From positions 12,367,845-12,431,844 of the forward strand of contig JABAKD010000015.1 in assembly GCA_012845835.1 (NCBI GenBank): a stretch of DNA of 64,000 nt, in the 5' to 3' direction. The stretch is from Undaria pinnatifida (taxonomy: Eukaryota; Sar; Phaeophyceae; Laminariales; Alariaceae). Below the pieces are notes generated by a model. It was given only the letters and a program-made list of their open reading frames with translations. It was not told where the DNA came from and searched no databases. This document shows positions 14,310 through 26,300 of this stretch, in pieces (positions within the stretch are counted from its first letter, which is position 1; each line of letters opens with the position of its first letter). The translations under genes were made by a program, and so were the position numbers.

Positions 14310-17300
14310 CCTACTTGTACGAACTCTGCCGACAGGGAATGTTTTAGTCGAAATGGCTGAAAAATCCCAATAATGTTGTGTATCACTGCTGTCGCATTTC
14401 TGCCCCACCCCCCACCCCCCGTTTGGTTCCATTTATTGAAGCAGTTTATTGAAAGAAAAAAAATGGCCTAAAGCGTGAAGCGAAAGGCGCATTGTTAACC
14501 CTCTAGAACGTAACGTGAAAAAAAATGAAAACAACACTTCCATTCTACGAGCGGTTTTGTAGACCCCGCGTGAAAGCTATTCAAAGCTGGTCGCTCTCAC
14601 CAAGGTCTCAAGGCCTTCCAAAATTGTTTGGGTTTTGTGCGGATATTGTCGTGTTGTTCTATCTTCGAACCAAATAGCTGCCACGACTGCTCTCTGATGG
14701 CCTGTTTTTTTTTTTTTTTTTTTTGTGCAGATTTTGTGTTTTTATTAGAAGTTAGTCGCTTTCACCCCTAACCGATTCCCTTCCTGTTTTTTGTCTTTGT
14801 CGTTTTTTCTTGTGCCGATGCCCTCTCTGAACGACATGACTTCAACAACACCAACATCACCAAATGCTCTCATCATGTTACGTTGGTCTTGTCTCACCCT
14901 TTTTTTTTCTTGTCGGATGAAGGTTATTGTCGTGCAGATCATGCCTAGGAAGTATCTGGTTTATTAATAGTATTATAGTATAGTAGTATTACTTTAGTAT
15001 TACTACATACCTGGAAATAATTTAACGCAACTCTGACGAGCACGAACGCCTTCGTGTTGACAATCATGTGGTCGGTTAGTTTTATTTTCATGTTGTTGGT
15101 TGTTGTTGGTTGTTGTTGTTGTTGTTGTTGTGCAGATGATGCCTTGGGCCTAAATCGCTGCCACAAAGTTCTTCGTTGTTCTTATTATCTAATACAAGTA
15201 TGATCACCAAATTGCCCCCCCCCCCCCCCCCTCCTATTTTTTTTATCCGTGCAGATTCTGTCTTCGAACCAAATCGCTATCACCAAGGTGTTCAGGGACG
15301 ATAACCCCAACACGTGGGCACCTGAACCCGGACCGCTTAAGCTCGCCGCCATCAACACCGGCGCTGGACGCCTCTCCCTCAACCCCACTGTAAGTTTTTC
15401 AACCTTGCCATTGTGTTGTCTTTTTCTGGGTTTGCTTTGTCTTGCGTTTTGGTTTTGTCGCGTCTGCCTTTGATTTGTCTTACGTTGTCTTTTCTGTGTC
15501 TTGTCTTGTTGCGTCTGCCTTTGTTTGGTTTTGTCGCGTCATGTTCTGAGTTTCGTCCTGTCTTGTCTGGTTTTGTCTCGTGTCGTTTGTTGTCTTTTGT
15601 CTTGAGGTACGCCTGGTCTTGTTTTATCTTGAGTTTCGTCTTGCTGTTGCTGTCGCTCACCTTCTCATAACTGTTTTTTTTTGCTCATGCCGTCTTTTTG
15701 GTTTGCACTTTCGTTCTCCGTCTCCTTTTTTAATAGACAGACGTAGCTCCGGGGTCATGAAGCAGGCTCTTCTCTGCGATCCCCACTTGAAGCCAAACAT
15801 GTCGGTTGACGGAATACTGTAGTTGTGTCCCGTCAAGGCGTCTTGGACCTTACGATACCAGTTTTAGTGTTTGGAGTTGATTCCTTGACGACTGTCCATC
15901 AAGGGGCAACAGTGCCGTCAATGCCGTCAACTGACATGTTTGCTCCCCACCCACCACTCCAGTACTCGCCTTCACTCTTATCGCGAGAAGACTCCAGCCC
16001 TTTCTTCCCTCGTCGACTTGCATCGAATTGCGCGTACCCAAGCTGCTGGGCGTTCTGAGCAGTCGATTGTCTATATTTTGTTTTTGCAAACAAACTAAAT
16101 AGCCCGGCCTATATGTGTAATTTGAGGTAGTTAATTTTTGTCTAGTGTTGGTCATTCGCTGCTTTGGCTTGGCTTTTAACTCGGCTGGACATGAGGCTAA
16201 AATGCCCCCGCGTTGTTTTCTTCTTCTTTTTGAATGTTGACGTGCTGATCTTTTATATCGTGGGTGTTATTGCGAACATGTGATGTGCGACTGCTGTTTG
16301 GCACTGCTGTACTTTTGCTTTCCGTTTTATGTGATCGGTGCTGTGTTGCTGTTGATATTTACATTGGATACTTACGTCTTCTATTGGGGGTCGTCACTGT
16401 AGTGTAGTCATGTTCGTGCGTAGCTATGCACACGACACTATGACTAGGCAACAATCAGATTAGTCGTCAGGATTTGAGATCAATGTTGTTTTCCTTTTTC
16501 ATTTTTTTTCCCCCTGTTGTATCTTCCTTTCTCGTGCCTCCCTGCTTCGAGCTGTCTGATTTGCTGGCTTGCGCATGCTCGGCCTTTCGTGTTAAGCACG
16601 CTCGGCATTGCATTTTGCATGACCGAACCCCCTTATGCATACTGCATTTGCGATGTACGATGATTGTCTTGTCTATTTACTTCATGGCGACGAAACTTCG
16701 AAACTGCCATGTCTTCCGTTCAGGATGCGCTGTGTGCTGTGGTGTGGATTCGAAGCTTACCTAGTACAAGAAACGCACACATGTTTCGCGCGACACTTTG
16801 GTGTTGCGTGTTGGTGCTAGATTTCGGTGTCGTACATGAGTGATCCCCTCCACCGGTGTTTCCATGTGACAGGACGGCGGTATCGTGATTGCTGAGGTTC
16901 AAGCGGATCTGACTGGACACGGTATCACCGTGGAAACCCACGAGTCTTTCGACATCTACCAGTCCACGAAGAAGATTGAGATATCCGGAAATGGATTCGT
17001 TGACGGTGTCAAGGTAAATAATTGTCCAGTTCACCGGATAATTTCCAGGGATTTGTACTCGTACGGAGTGAGAATTGCGTCGTGAAGCGTTTTATTAATG
17101 TTTTGTTACTGTATTGTTGATCTCGCTCTTTGTTAATCTCGCCGCGGACGGAGCGCCCTCCGCCCGTGAGAAAAGTCGCGAATTGCCACGCAGCGGATAT
17201 CCACCGTTACAAAGATTGATACGGAGCGGATGTCTGCCGTTGGATATGTCACAGAGCGGATGTCTGCCCCTGGATAAGTCACGGAGCGGAGCGGTTGTGT

Positions 17301-20300
17301 TTGGTGTGTTGCGGAGCAAAGCGGATCGGATATAAGCTTGTGGGAATGGTGACGGATTGTCATCACCGAGCGGATATCCGCCGCTACAAGTGTCACGGAG
17401 CGGTGCGGTTGGATCGAACCGCTACCTAAATAACCGCTCCCCCAACATAATCTCACTCCGTATTGCACATTGCACACACACACCCCCTGGGAATTTATTA
17501 GGGGGTTGGGTATCGATCGTAGTACAGTAGGTGGCCCTATATAGTGCGGGTATGTGTCACGAAAATCTACCCGCACTATATAAAAACCGGCCACTATAGA
17601 GGGGTCTATGTTGTGCCAAACGATTTCACCCGCACAATATCGGACACCCGCACTATATAGGGCCACCTACTGTATTGTTTTTTTTTGTCGGGATTCGGGG
17701 ACACGTGGCAGATTATTGAATGGGGTTGGATTGAATTTCCCATAGTTTCAATCTTGCAGCCGATTTGTAATTTTCACTTTTTTTTTTTTTGAAGATATAC
17801 TGGTATGGCATGTCACACGCAGGTAAAATATTTTTCTATCATCCACTTCCCTTCCCCGCACCACCACCACCACCACCACCACACACACCCCCCTTCCCCG
17901 CCGCCCTACCAACCCCCCCCCCCCCTCCCCCTACCGTATTAGACAGATAATATGACCTCATTGCCTTTCCAGCCATCCATGCCGTAAACTTGAATTCATT
18001 TGTTATAGCTTACCCCCCCGCCCCCTCCTTCCCCGCCACCCGCACCATCGCCTAGACCTAGCACCACACCACCACACGTATAGTACTTTCCTACCAGGTA
18101 TGCATTTATGCGACGTAAAGCGGTTGGATTCCCCCCCCTCTCCCCTCGTTTTCACCCCCCCCCTCCCCTTCCCCCCCATTCGAAAACTCCGCCCTCCCCT
18201 CACCGGTTGTAAGACTTTGCCTGGTACAGGATATACTCGTGATAAACTGTTATACCATATATGGTAGGACTTACAGGATATAATTGGATTAACTGATGCA
18301 TTTCCTTCCGCAGCTGTCAGATTTTGTCCACCGCAAGAACGGGTTTTATAGCTTCCGCGCACAGACTGACTGACATCACCCTGTTGACCCTGGTACAAGC
18401 TACACCGTAGTTGCAAGGGGAGTCGCCGACCTAAATCTTTGAGAAGTATACACACCCAGTGATACTCGCGACCGGAGTATCACACTTAGCTTGCAAATAC
18501 GAGAGTTTCAACAAAATCTTCCGAGGTTATGTTCTGTAGGGTTTGTGGATTCCGGGTAAGGGTATGGGAGTCTTACATAACTTCCAGAAGTTTCGTGTAC
18601 GGGTATGAAAGTGTTCCAGAACTTCCAGAAGTTCCGGGTATTGTGGCGCGGGCGTACAGAACTCACAGAAGTTCCGGGCGGATACAAAAGGTGCTGTACC
18701 ATACCCCGGGTTTGTGGCACAGGGTGTACAGAACCCACAGAATTTCCGGGTACGGGTATGAATGTCCTACAGAACTAACAGAAGATTGGGTACGGGTATG
18801 AAAGTCTCAGAGCTAACAGAAGTTCTCCGGGTATTCGTCCACAGGCGTACAGAACTTACAGAAGTTCCGGGCACGAGTATGAATGTTCTGCAGAACTTAC
18901 AGAAGTTCCGGGTACGGGTAATATCCTGGTAAATGCACACCCCCTCGGGGGGAAGTTCGATTTGAAGTGGAGGGTTTAATCCAAATTGCGTTGCATGTTC
19001 TCGCTGGGCCAATGTCCCCGAGGCAATCTGTCGTAGCTTGCAAGGGGATGAAATTATGAATTATAGACTAAACCACCACCGAGAGAGGCGATAAATCGTG
19101 AACCCTAATGAGTGGCGACCGGGGCAACAGCCGCGCTCACTGCTATACTGCGATGATACCATAGCGTACCCCGGCGGCGGTGGCGATTCAAATTAAATAA
19201 TGGCGATCGTATGCCCATGTTTTCCCGATTAAAGCCAAATGCCGCGACAAAGAAGCAAAACTACCGAAAACCCAGAGGATAGTTCAAGACGTCGATGGCA
19301 GCTGTATCGCCGTCACGGCAGATCTATGTATTATTCCGATCGGAAAAAAAAAAAACATTGACAGTACGCAACAGCACGTGGTTTCCCGATAGGAGCCAAA
19401 TTGGTATGTTTCCACCAAATCGCATCGAATTCGAGTCGATCGATAAAAAATGAATATTTTCGATTCAAACGTGTACTTCGTTAATGATATAATACGTACC
19501 CACGGGTTAGAAACGAAAGACACATGAACAGGACCTACCGTAGAAGTAGTAGGTGTTACTATCGTCACTATCATAATGTACGATACGTACAGCTACATAC
19601 AGCTGTATTTTTTGGGTGTGCGGTTGGTTTCACTGACAAGATATGCCATCATGATAAAATGCATGATACACTCATTGGGTTATTGAACCTTGATTAATGC
19701 ATGACATAATCTGGGCTCCTCGGGTATTGTAACAAAGGTATACCCGTACCCCGGGTGTTGTTTGTGCCACAAATCTTACAGAAGTCACAAAAGTTCCGAG
19801 TTAGGGTATGGCGATGTTACAGAACTTACAGAATTTCCGGGTACGGTACGCAAGTGTTACAGAACTCACAGAAGTTCCGAGTATTGTGGCACGGGCGTAC
19901 AGAGCTCACACAAGTTATAAAATTATATACCCGCACCCCGGGTATTTGTGGTACTAGCGTACAGAAGCTCCAGAAGTGCCGGGTACGGGTATGAATGTCT
20001 CAGAACTTGTATAAGTTGTTTGTAGGGTAATACCCGGGGTAAATAAAATACCCGCCGGGTATGTATGGTTTGTGCGTACCCTACAGAACACGACCTTAAA
20101 ATATTCCATTCACAGCTGGAGTGTATTTTTGTTTTTAGTTTTTTTTTATACGGTCGGCTGGTCGTTTTGAATTTGCACAAAGCGACTAGACATGAAATGT
20201 CATCGGCTAAACTCGTACTAAAAAAGTAGGGCTGTTTCAAAAGGGTACCGTACCGTTGCAAATAACCCACCCCGCCAGCTTGGATATTACCGTAGTTGCT

Positions 20301-23300
20301 AGTTGGCTACGGTTGGTAGGTTTTATTGCTGCTGTTGACAGTTTGTGGGCGTAGCAGATGACGATCTCGGGAAGCGGTTTCGTAGTTGGTGCCAAGGTAA
20401 GAATGTGTTGCCCTTGTTGTCTCTTTTTTTTTGCGGGATCATAGTATTGCCCATAATAGTATTGCCTCAACTTTTGTTTTGTTTGTGACAGAAAAAAGGA
20501 AAAGCACGAGTAGGTGGGCGCAGTAATCGGTAACAGTAATCGGTAACAATGCCCCGAAATCAAGTGATTATCGCGTTTTTTCATTTACTGATGTCCAGGT
20601 GCGGTTCGCAAACGCTCTGCGAGGAGGAGGGACTAACTTCACTATCACCGACACGCAGCCGACACAGCTTACGCTTGAGCTGACCGAGGGCAGCACCTGG
20701 CGGAGGGTGCGATCCCGCTTTGTTGCTTGTGTTGCTTGTATTGATTTGTTTCCTTCCGAATTCGTTGATTGATTCATTCACTCAGCCGCTCTCTCGTTAC
20801 CTTGGCCACGGCTGGGTTCATCCCAATATCCAAATTCGCACGTTTGTGTTGTTCTGATGCTGCCGCTTAATTTCTGCTGATTTTGGCTTTACAGGACAAC
20901 AACTCCTCATTCTCCATCCCATATTTTCATTATGTTTGTTTTATTTCTTCTCATCCTTTTTATTATCCTCGCACTACACTCGCGCTCCCTCCCAGTAGTA
21001 ACTCAGATCCGGGGTCACCTAGCGGGCCCTCCTCCCCCCTCTCCATTGCCGCACGTGCCCTCATTTTTATCGCGATAAGAACTCAGCATTTTCTCTTCTC
21101 GTTGACTCGCGTCAAATTGTACGTACCCTACCCACGCTGCTATTACTAGGCGTTTTAGGAGTTGATCCTTTTTTTTGTTGCATTTTTGCAAATACATTCA
21201 AAATCTCACCATGGTGGTAATCGAACTCAAGGCCCAACGCTAGTAGCATTGGAGGGTGACCACTAGACCACAGGGCGACCGCCTGTTGCAGAACGCCAAC
21301 TCTCTCCCGAGACCCGCGTGTCCTGCATTGCTTGCCGTGAACGCCTGCGACGACGGGGTCAATTTCAATCTATTTTTTCTTGCCTGTTGTGCTTTTGCCG
21401 TCTTGATACAGAGCTCTCAATCTTGTCCGATTTGATCATTTCATTATGTTTGCCGTTGCAGAACCCAAACTCTCCTCCAGGATTCCGTGTGATACCGGCT
21501 ATATTTGGGGTGTCTGTCTGGTTGGACAAAAAGTGTAAAAGTAGTATATTGAAGCCGACAAATGTGAAAACCCAAGGCCAACCAACGCACGAAAAGAATA
21601 TTTAGGCCAAAAAGCGAATGGTGAGGCGAGAAATCGTGCTTCTTGACCGTTGTTTTTGATTGTTTTTCGTGGGTCGGGTTATAGTTGCCTTTGACGGTTC
21701 CAATACTAGTAATAGTATAATATGTTTTCCTATGCAGCTCCTACCCTACCGAGGTTGGTACAGCAGTACAACACCAACACACGGAACAACTTATTTCTTG
21801 CAGCGGTGGCTGGCAATGGCTGGGTTTGTCTGCCTACCTCAATCTCCAGACCAAGTGATGCGTATTTTTCTGATCCGAACGCTGAGTTCGTGCTGCCTTC
21901 AAAGCTTAATATCACTTTTTTTTTCTCGGTGTGATTTTTCCTTCGCAGAACCCAAATTCTCTTCCGGGAGTCCTTGTATTGCTTGCCGCGGAAGCTGGTG
22001 ACGGGTGGGTGCCGCTCGGGCCCACCGCCGCGAAGGCCGGACGTAAGGTCGCGACGGTGTTCGAAGACCCCAGCGTTGAGGCTTCCGACATCGAGATCTA
22101 CCGCACGCACACGCACGAGCTTATTGTCAGGGGAACGGGATTCAACAAGGCGGCTCGCCCTGAGCTGTACTTTGAACCGCCCTTGAACTCTTTTGATGTG
22201 TACGTTGACGTGAGTGGTGGTCGTGATGGTGATGGTGGTGCTGGTCGTGATGGTGGTAGCTGGTGGATTTGTTGATTGTGTTGTTGTTGTTGATGGTGTT
22301 GTTGATGGCGATGCCGTTGCCTTGATGGTGGTGTTGGTGGTGGTGTTGGTGTTGATTTCTTCGTGCTGATAGTGATGAGGGCACAACAGTGGTACGTACC
22401 CTTATCTAATTTCTGTGATGAATCACAGCGACCTTCGCTCGCTTGCGAATGCGGGCAGGAGTATACACGTTCCTTCTAATTTACGCGTTGGTAGTTTTCC
22501 TAGTCGCTCGCTGGTTAATTGCGTGCGATCAAGTTAAAAAAAAGTCACGGTTGTTATGATTTAGCTTGTTTGTTGTAGCTTGCGCGTGCGGTAAATCGCT
22601 TTTTTCGTGTATTGATGCCTCTGTCCGTGTTTGCGCTTGTGGTAAAATTCATGTTTGGATTGACCTGTTTTGTGATGCCTTGTCACGTTCCTCTCTTGTT
22701 CTCCGCGTGTACATGTATCTGTGTGTGTGTTTTTACACAAGGTGGTAAACCGCACGATGGTCCGCTTGAGCCTATCGTCGACCTCTTCCGAGTGGACCTC
22801 TGTGGACAACATCGGACCCCTCACCGTCACGGTCAGTTGGACCTTACCAAAATGTGTAATGGTTTGAGAGTCAAGGCAGGAAAAACGAAACCATCATTTT
22901 TAGGTACAGCAGTATGGCAGATTGGGGCCACCTGCGTCTACTCTCTTCGTTGTTGCTGTTGCCTACGTAGATGGTGTTGTCCTCTATCTTATGATATTAT
23001 ATATATGTACCTCGTATTTACTTTTGGGGTGTCATAGTCTATATTATAAAAATGAAAATACACTCCAGCTGTGAGATCGAATATTTTGTCGAAACTCATC
23101 TTTGCAAGCGGTGTGTGATACTCCGATCGCGCATATTACGGGTTGTGTGTCCTCATTTAGGATATAAGTCGGCCACTCCCCTTGCAACTACAGTGTAGCT
23201 ATCAGGGTCAACAGGGTGATGTTAGTCAGTCTGTGCGCGGAAACTATAAAACCCGTTTCTGAGGGGGACAAAATCTGACAGCTGTGGAAGGAAATGCATC

Positions 23301-26300
23301 AGTATATCAAGCGAATCCTGTAAGTCGAATATCCGGTGAGGGGAGGGCGGAGTTTTGAAGGACGTGGGGGCCTGATTTTGATCAAAAGGGGGGCGGGAGG
23401 GGGGGGAGGGGACGGGTGGGGCAGGTCAATTTGTGCGTGGAAACTATAAATATGTCTTGGGGAGGGAGGGGGAATGTGGCGGGGGGGGCGGGGGGCGGGG
23501 GGGGAGGGCTTTAGGTCGCATAGATGTAGGGTTTGCTATACGCGTGGTGCTAGGTCCTGGCGATGGTGCGGGTGGTGGGGAAGGAGGGGGCGTTGGGGGC
23601 GGGGGTGGGTGGGAATTGCAGCAGCGGCATGGACGGCTCTGAAACGATAACGAGGCGATATCCAGGGCGTGGAAGTGTTTATTACTCTGGCGGATTTCGG
23701 TATTAGGTGGGGCGTTTAAGCAAAAGGAAGCGAGAAAAAAAAAAAAAAAGGGGCGGGGTTGAGGGAGGGGGGGGGCGGGAGGGTTTTCAAGAGGTTTAGG
23801 TCATACATAATATTAAAATACACTCCAGCTATGAGATCAAGGACTTGGTCGACACTGATGTTTGCAGCGTTGTGTGTGATCCTCCGATCGCGCGTATTAA
23901 TCATATATGTAGGGGCTTGCTATACGCGCGGTGCTGGGTCTAGGCGATCGTGCGGGGTGTGGGGAAGGAGGGGGCGTTGGAGGGGGGGAGGGGGGATGAA
24001 TGAAAGCTACGTCATGGATGGCTAGAAAGATAATGACGTGATATCAATTGCTTAGAAGTGTTTATTACTCTGGCCGATTTCGATTGTAAGTGGGGCGTTT
24101 GAACGAACTGGGCGGGGAACAAAGGGGGGGAGGGCGGAGATGAGTTGGAGCTACGGCATGGGTGGCTAGATGGATAATGAGATGATATCAGCTGGCTGGT
24201 AGTGTTTGCTACTCTGGCAGATTCTGATTTCAGGTGGGTATAATATAGCAAGGCCGCTACGTTGACGTTGACGTTACCGAAGCGCCCATTTCGACGGATT
24301 CGTGGTTGTTCTTTCGACGCTGCTGGGCCTGTCCAGACTGCGGTATGCCGATCTTCAGTCCATTCACCTATACCTGGACCACCGTTCGGTATGTGTTGAC
24401 TCTTGCGGATTGACTTTTACCTGTTGACCTTTGTTGTCTTTCGACTTCGTCTATTCCGTCGTGTTCGTTTTTGTGTTCACAGGGCGTAGACAGCGATGCC
24501 GGCATGCTGACCACTGATTTTTTTCTGCTGACCTCTGTTAATTTTTGTCCGTTAAACGCTGCCCGGCGACCTTTGTCTGGTGCCGTTCGTCGTTGGCGTG
24601 CTGCGTTTTGTTATTCGCATAGGGCATGGACACCGGTGCTGGCAAGGTCACGTTCGACGCCCCAGTGACGGTTGCCACTGTCGTGTCTGACTCAGATGTG
24701 CACGAGAGCGGTGTCGAAGTCTTCCCCTCGTACGGCCAGCCCAAGTACCAGGTGACGGAAGGATGTTATCCCTGATGTTATGGGGAAATGTTGTTGAAGG
24801 ATGTACGGTACTGCTCTCCCCTTCGGGATGTGGTTGACGCCTTTGCAACTGGAAACCCGTTTTGGGGGACAAGATTACTCGGATTTAGTATACGGAGGGG
24901 TTTGGGGGCTCTGAAGGGGTTAAGATAGATTATACGATGGCAAAAATTGGTGTTAGTTAAAAAGAGAGACAAAAGCTCTTGTAAAAAACTAATGAGTTAT
25001 TATGAATAACCACCGCGCAAGTTACCGGGCAACTCACCGACTACTCACGTCATAGCATATCGTGGCATAGAAGTTGGTTTACAAGTTTTCCTTCAGGTCT
25101 GTGGTGGGCGTGAATCGAAATACCCGTGGTGTCGCACGCTGAAAACTCGAAACACAGGCGTTCTTTCTAGCTATAACCAGGTACCGGTAGAGCGAACGAA
25201 AATCTCGTGAAACTAAAGAAAAGTAAATTCCTATTGTCAAAAGCACCGCACAAGTAACCCAAGTAACCGATCAAGTTACACCGACCAGGCCATGTCGCGC
25301 TTCTTATACCGTAGTTTAGTGTATACTCTGTGAGTACCCCGGCACAGGGTACAGGTACATACCTGACTATGAGGGTGACGGTGGCGAATGTCGTGTCCGA
25401 CTCGAAGAGTAGTACTCGCACCCAAGCGAGGACAGACACTATACCGACAACAGAAATTACAAACACCCCGTAAACGAGACACACACAAGAGAGAGCAGGT
25501 CATACATGGAGAGCATGCTGCTGATGCCAGGCAACGCAGCTTCCATCACCGTCGTCGCTTATGTCGCCCGTGGCGTCGCATCTGATGTCATTGAGTGCTG
25601 CTGCACAGCCTAAAATTGCCTAAAATTGTGTTTTCGGCAAGTGGTGCCTTTTGGCCAGCACATGTAATTTGTCCAGCCCCTAGCGAGTAGCTAGCTAGCT
25701 CTTCAAAGTACCGGGGCCCTTGCAACACCAGAGCTTGGTGGGCTAGTTGGGTGGGCACGCTGCCCTCTTTTTGCACGGGTGGGCGCTGCATCTGCGGCAG
25801 CTGGCAGCTGGAGGATTTATAAGCACCGTGCTCCATGTCTGCCTTTTGACTCGTTTAGTCTTTTTATTTTAGCCTTAGTGTTTCACACGTTTTGCTGCGT
25901 TTTGACACCCTCCTCTTCCCCGCCTGTCCCCAAAGCTCAAACACCAAAGTGTGTTCGTGCGTGTTGTTTTATTTTAGTTTTGTTTTGAGGTTTCCCGTTT
26001 CGTCGTCTGTATCGGCCCTTAACTGGTATGGCTTGAGTCTGTCCAAAATAGCCAGGTTTGGTACCCGGATACTTGAGAGTATCCAGAGTATTCAATCTCA
26101 ACATGGTTGCCATACAAGTGCAGTACGTAGTACGTAGTACTCTACCAGGTGGTAAAACATACCTGGCACCTTTTAGTTGTTGCGCGAAGCTTCATTGGGT
26201 TTTGCTCAAGCGAACCAGGTCCCCCCCCACTCCCTCCCTCCCCCTATGTTTTTGTTTATTGTACGGAGCAGTCCTCAAAGGAGCCTTTGACGATCATGGG

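Noticed and set aside
18003-18455. Recurring peptide YQGQQGDVNQSVRGNYKTR in minus frames at 9.2, 18.3 and 38.1 kb as a possible transposon protein
   Set aside because: The conserved stretch is short and lies within a noncoding dispersed repeat whose other parts do not keep frame.
21209-21282. Intact tRNA gene on the minus strand
   Set aside because: A and B boxes are present, but acceptor and T stems do not pair; better explained as a SINE head.
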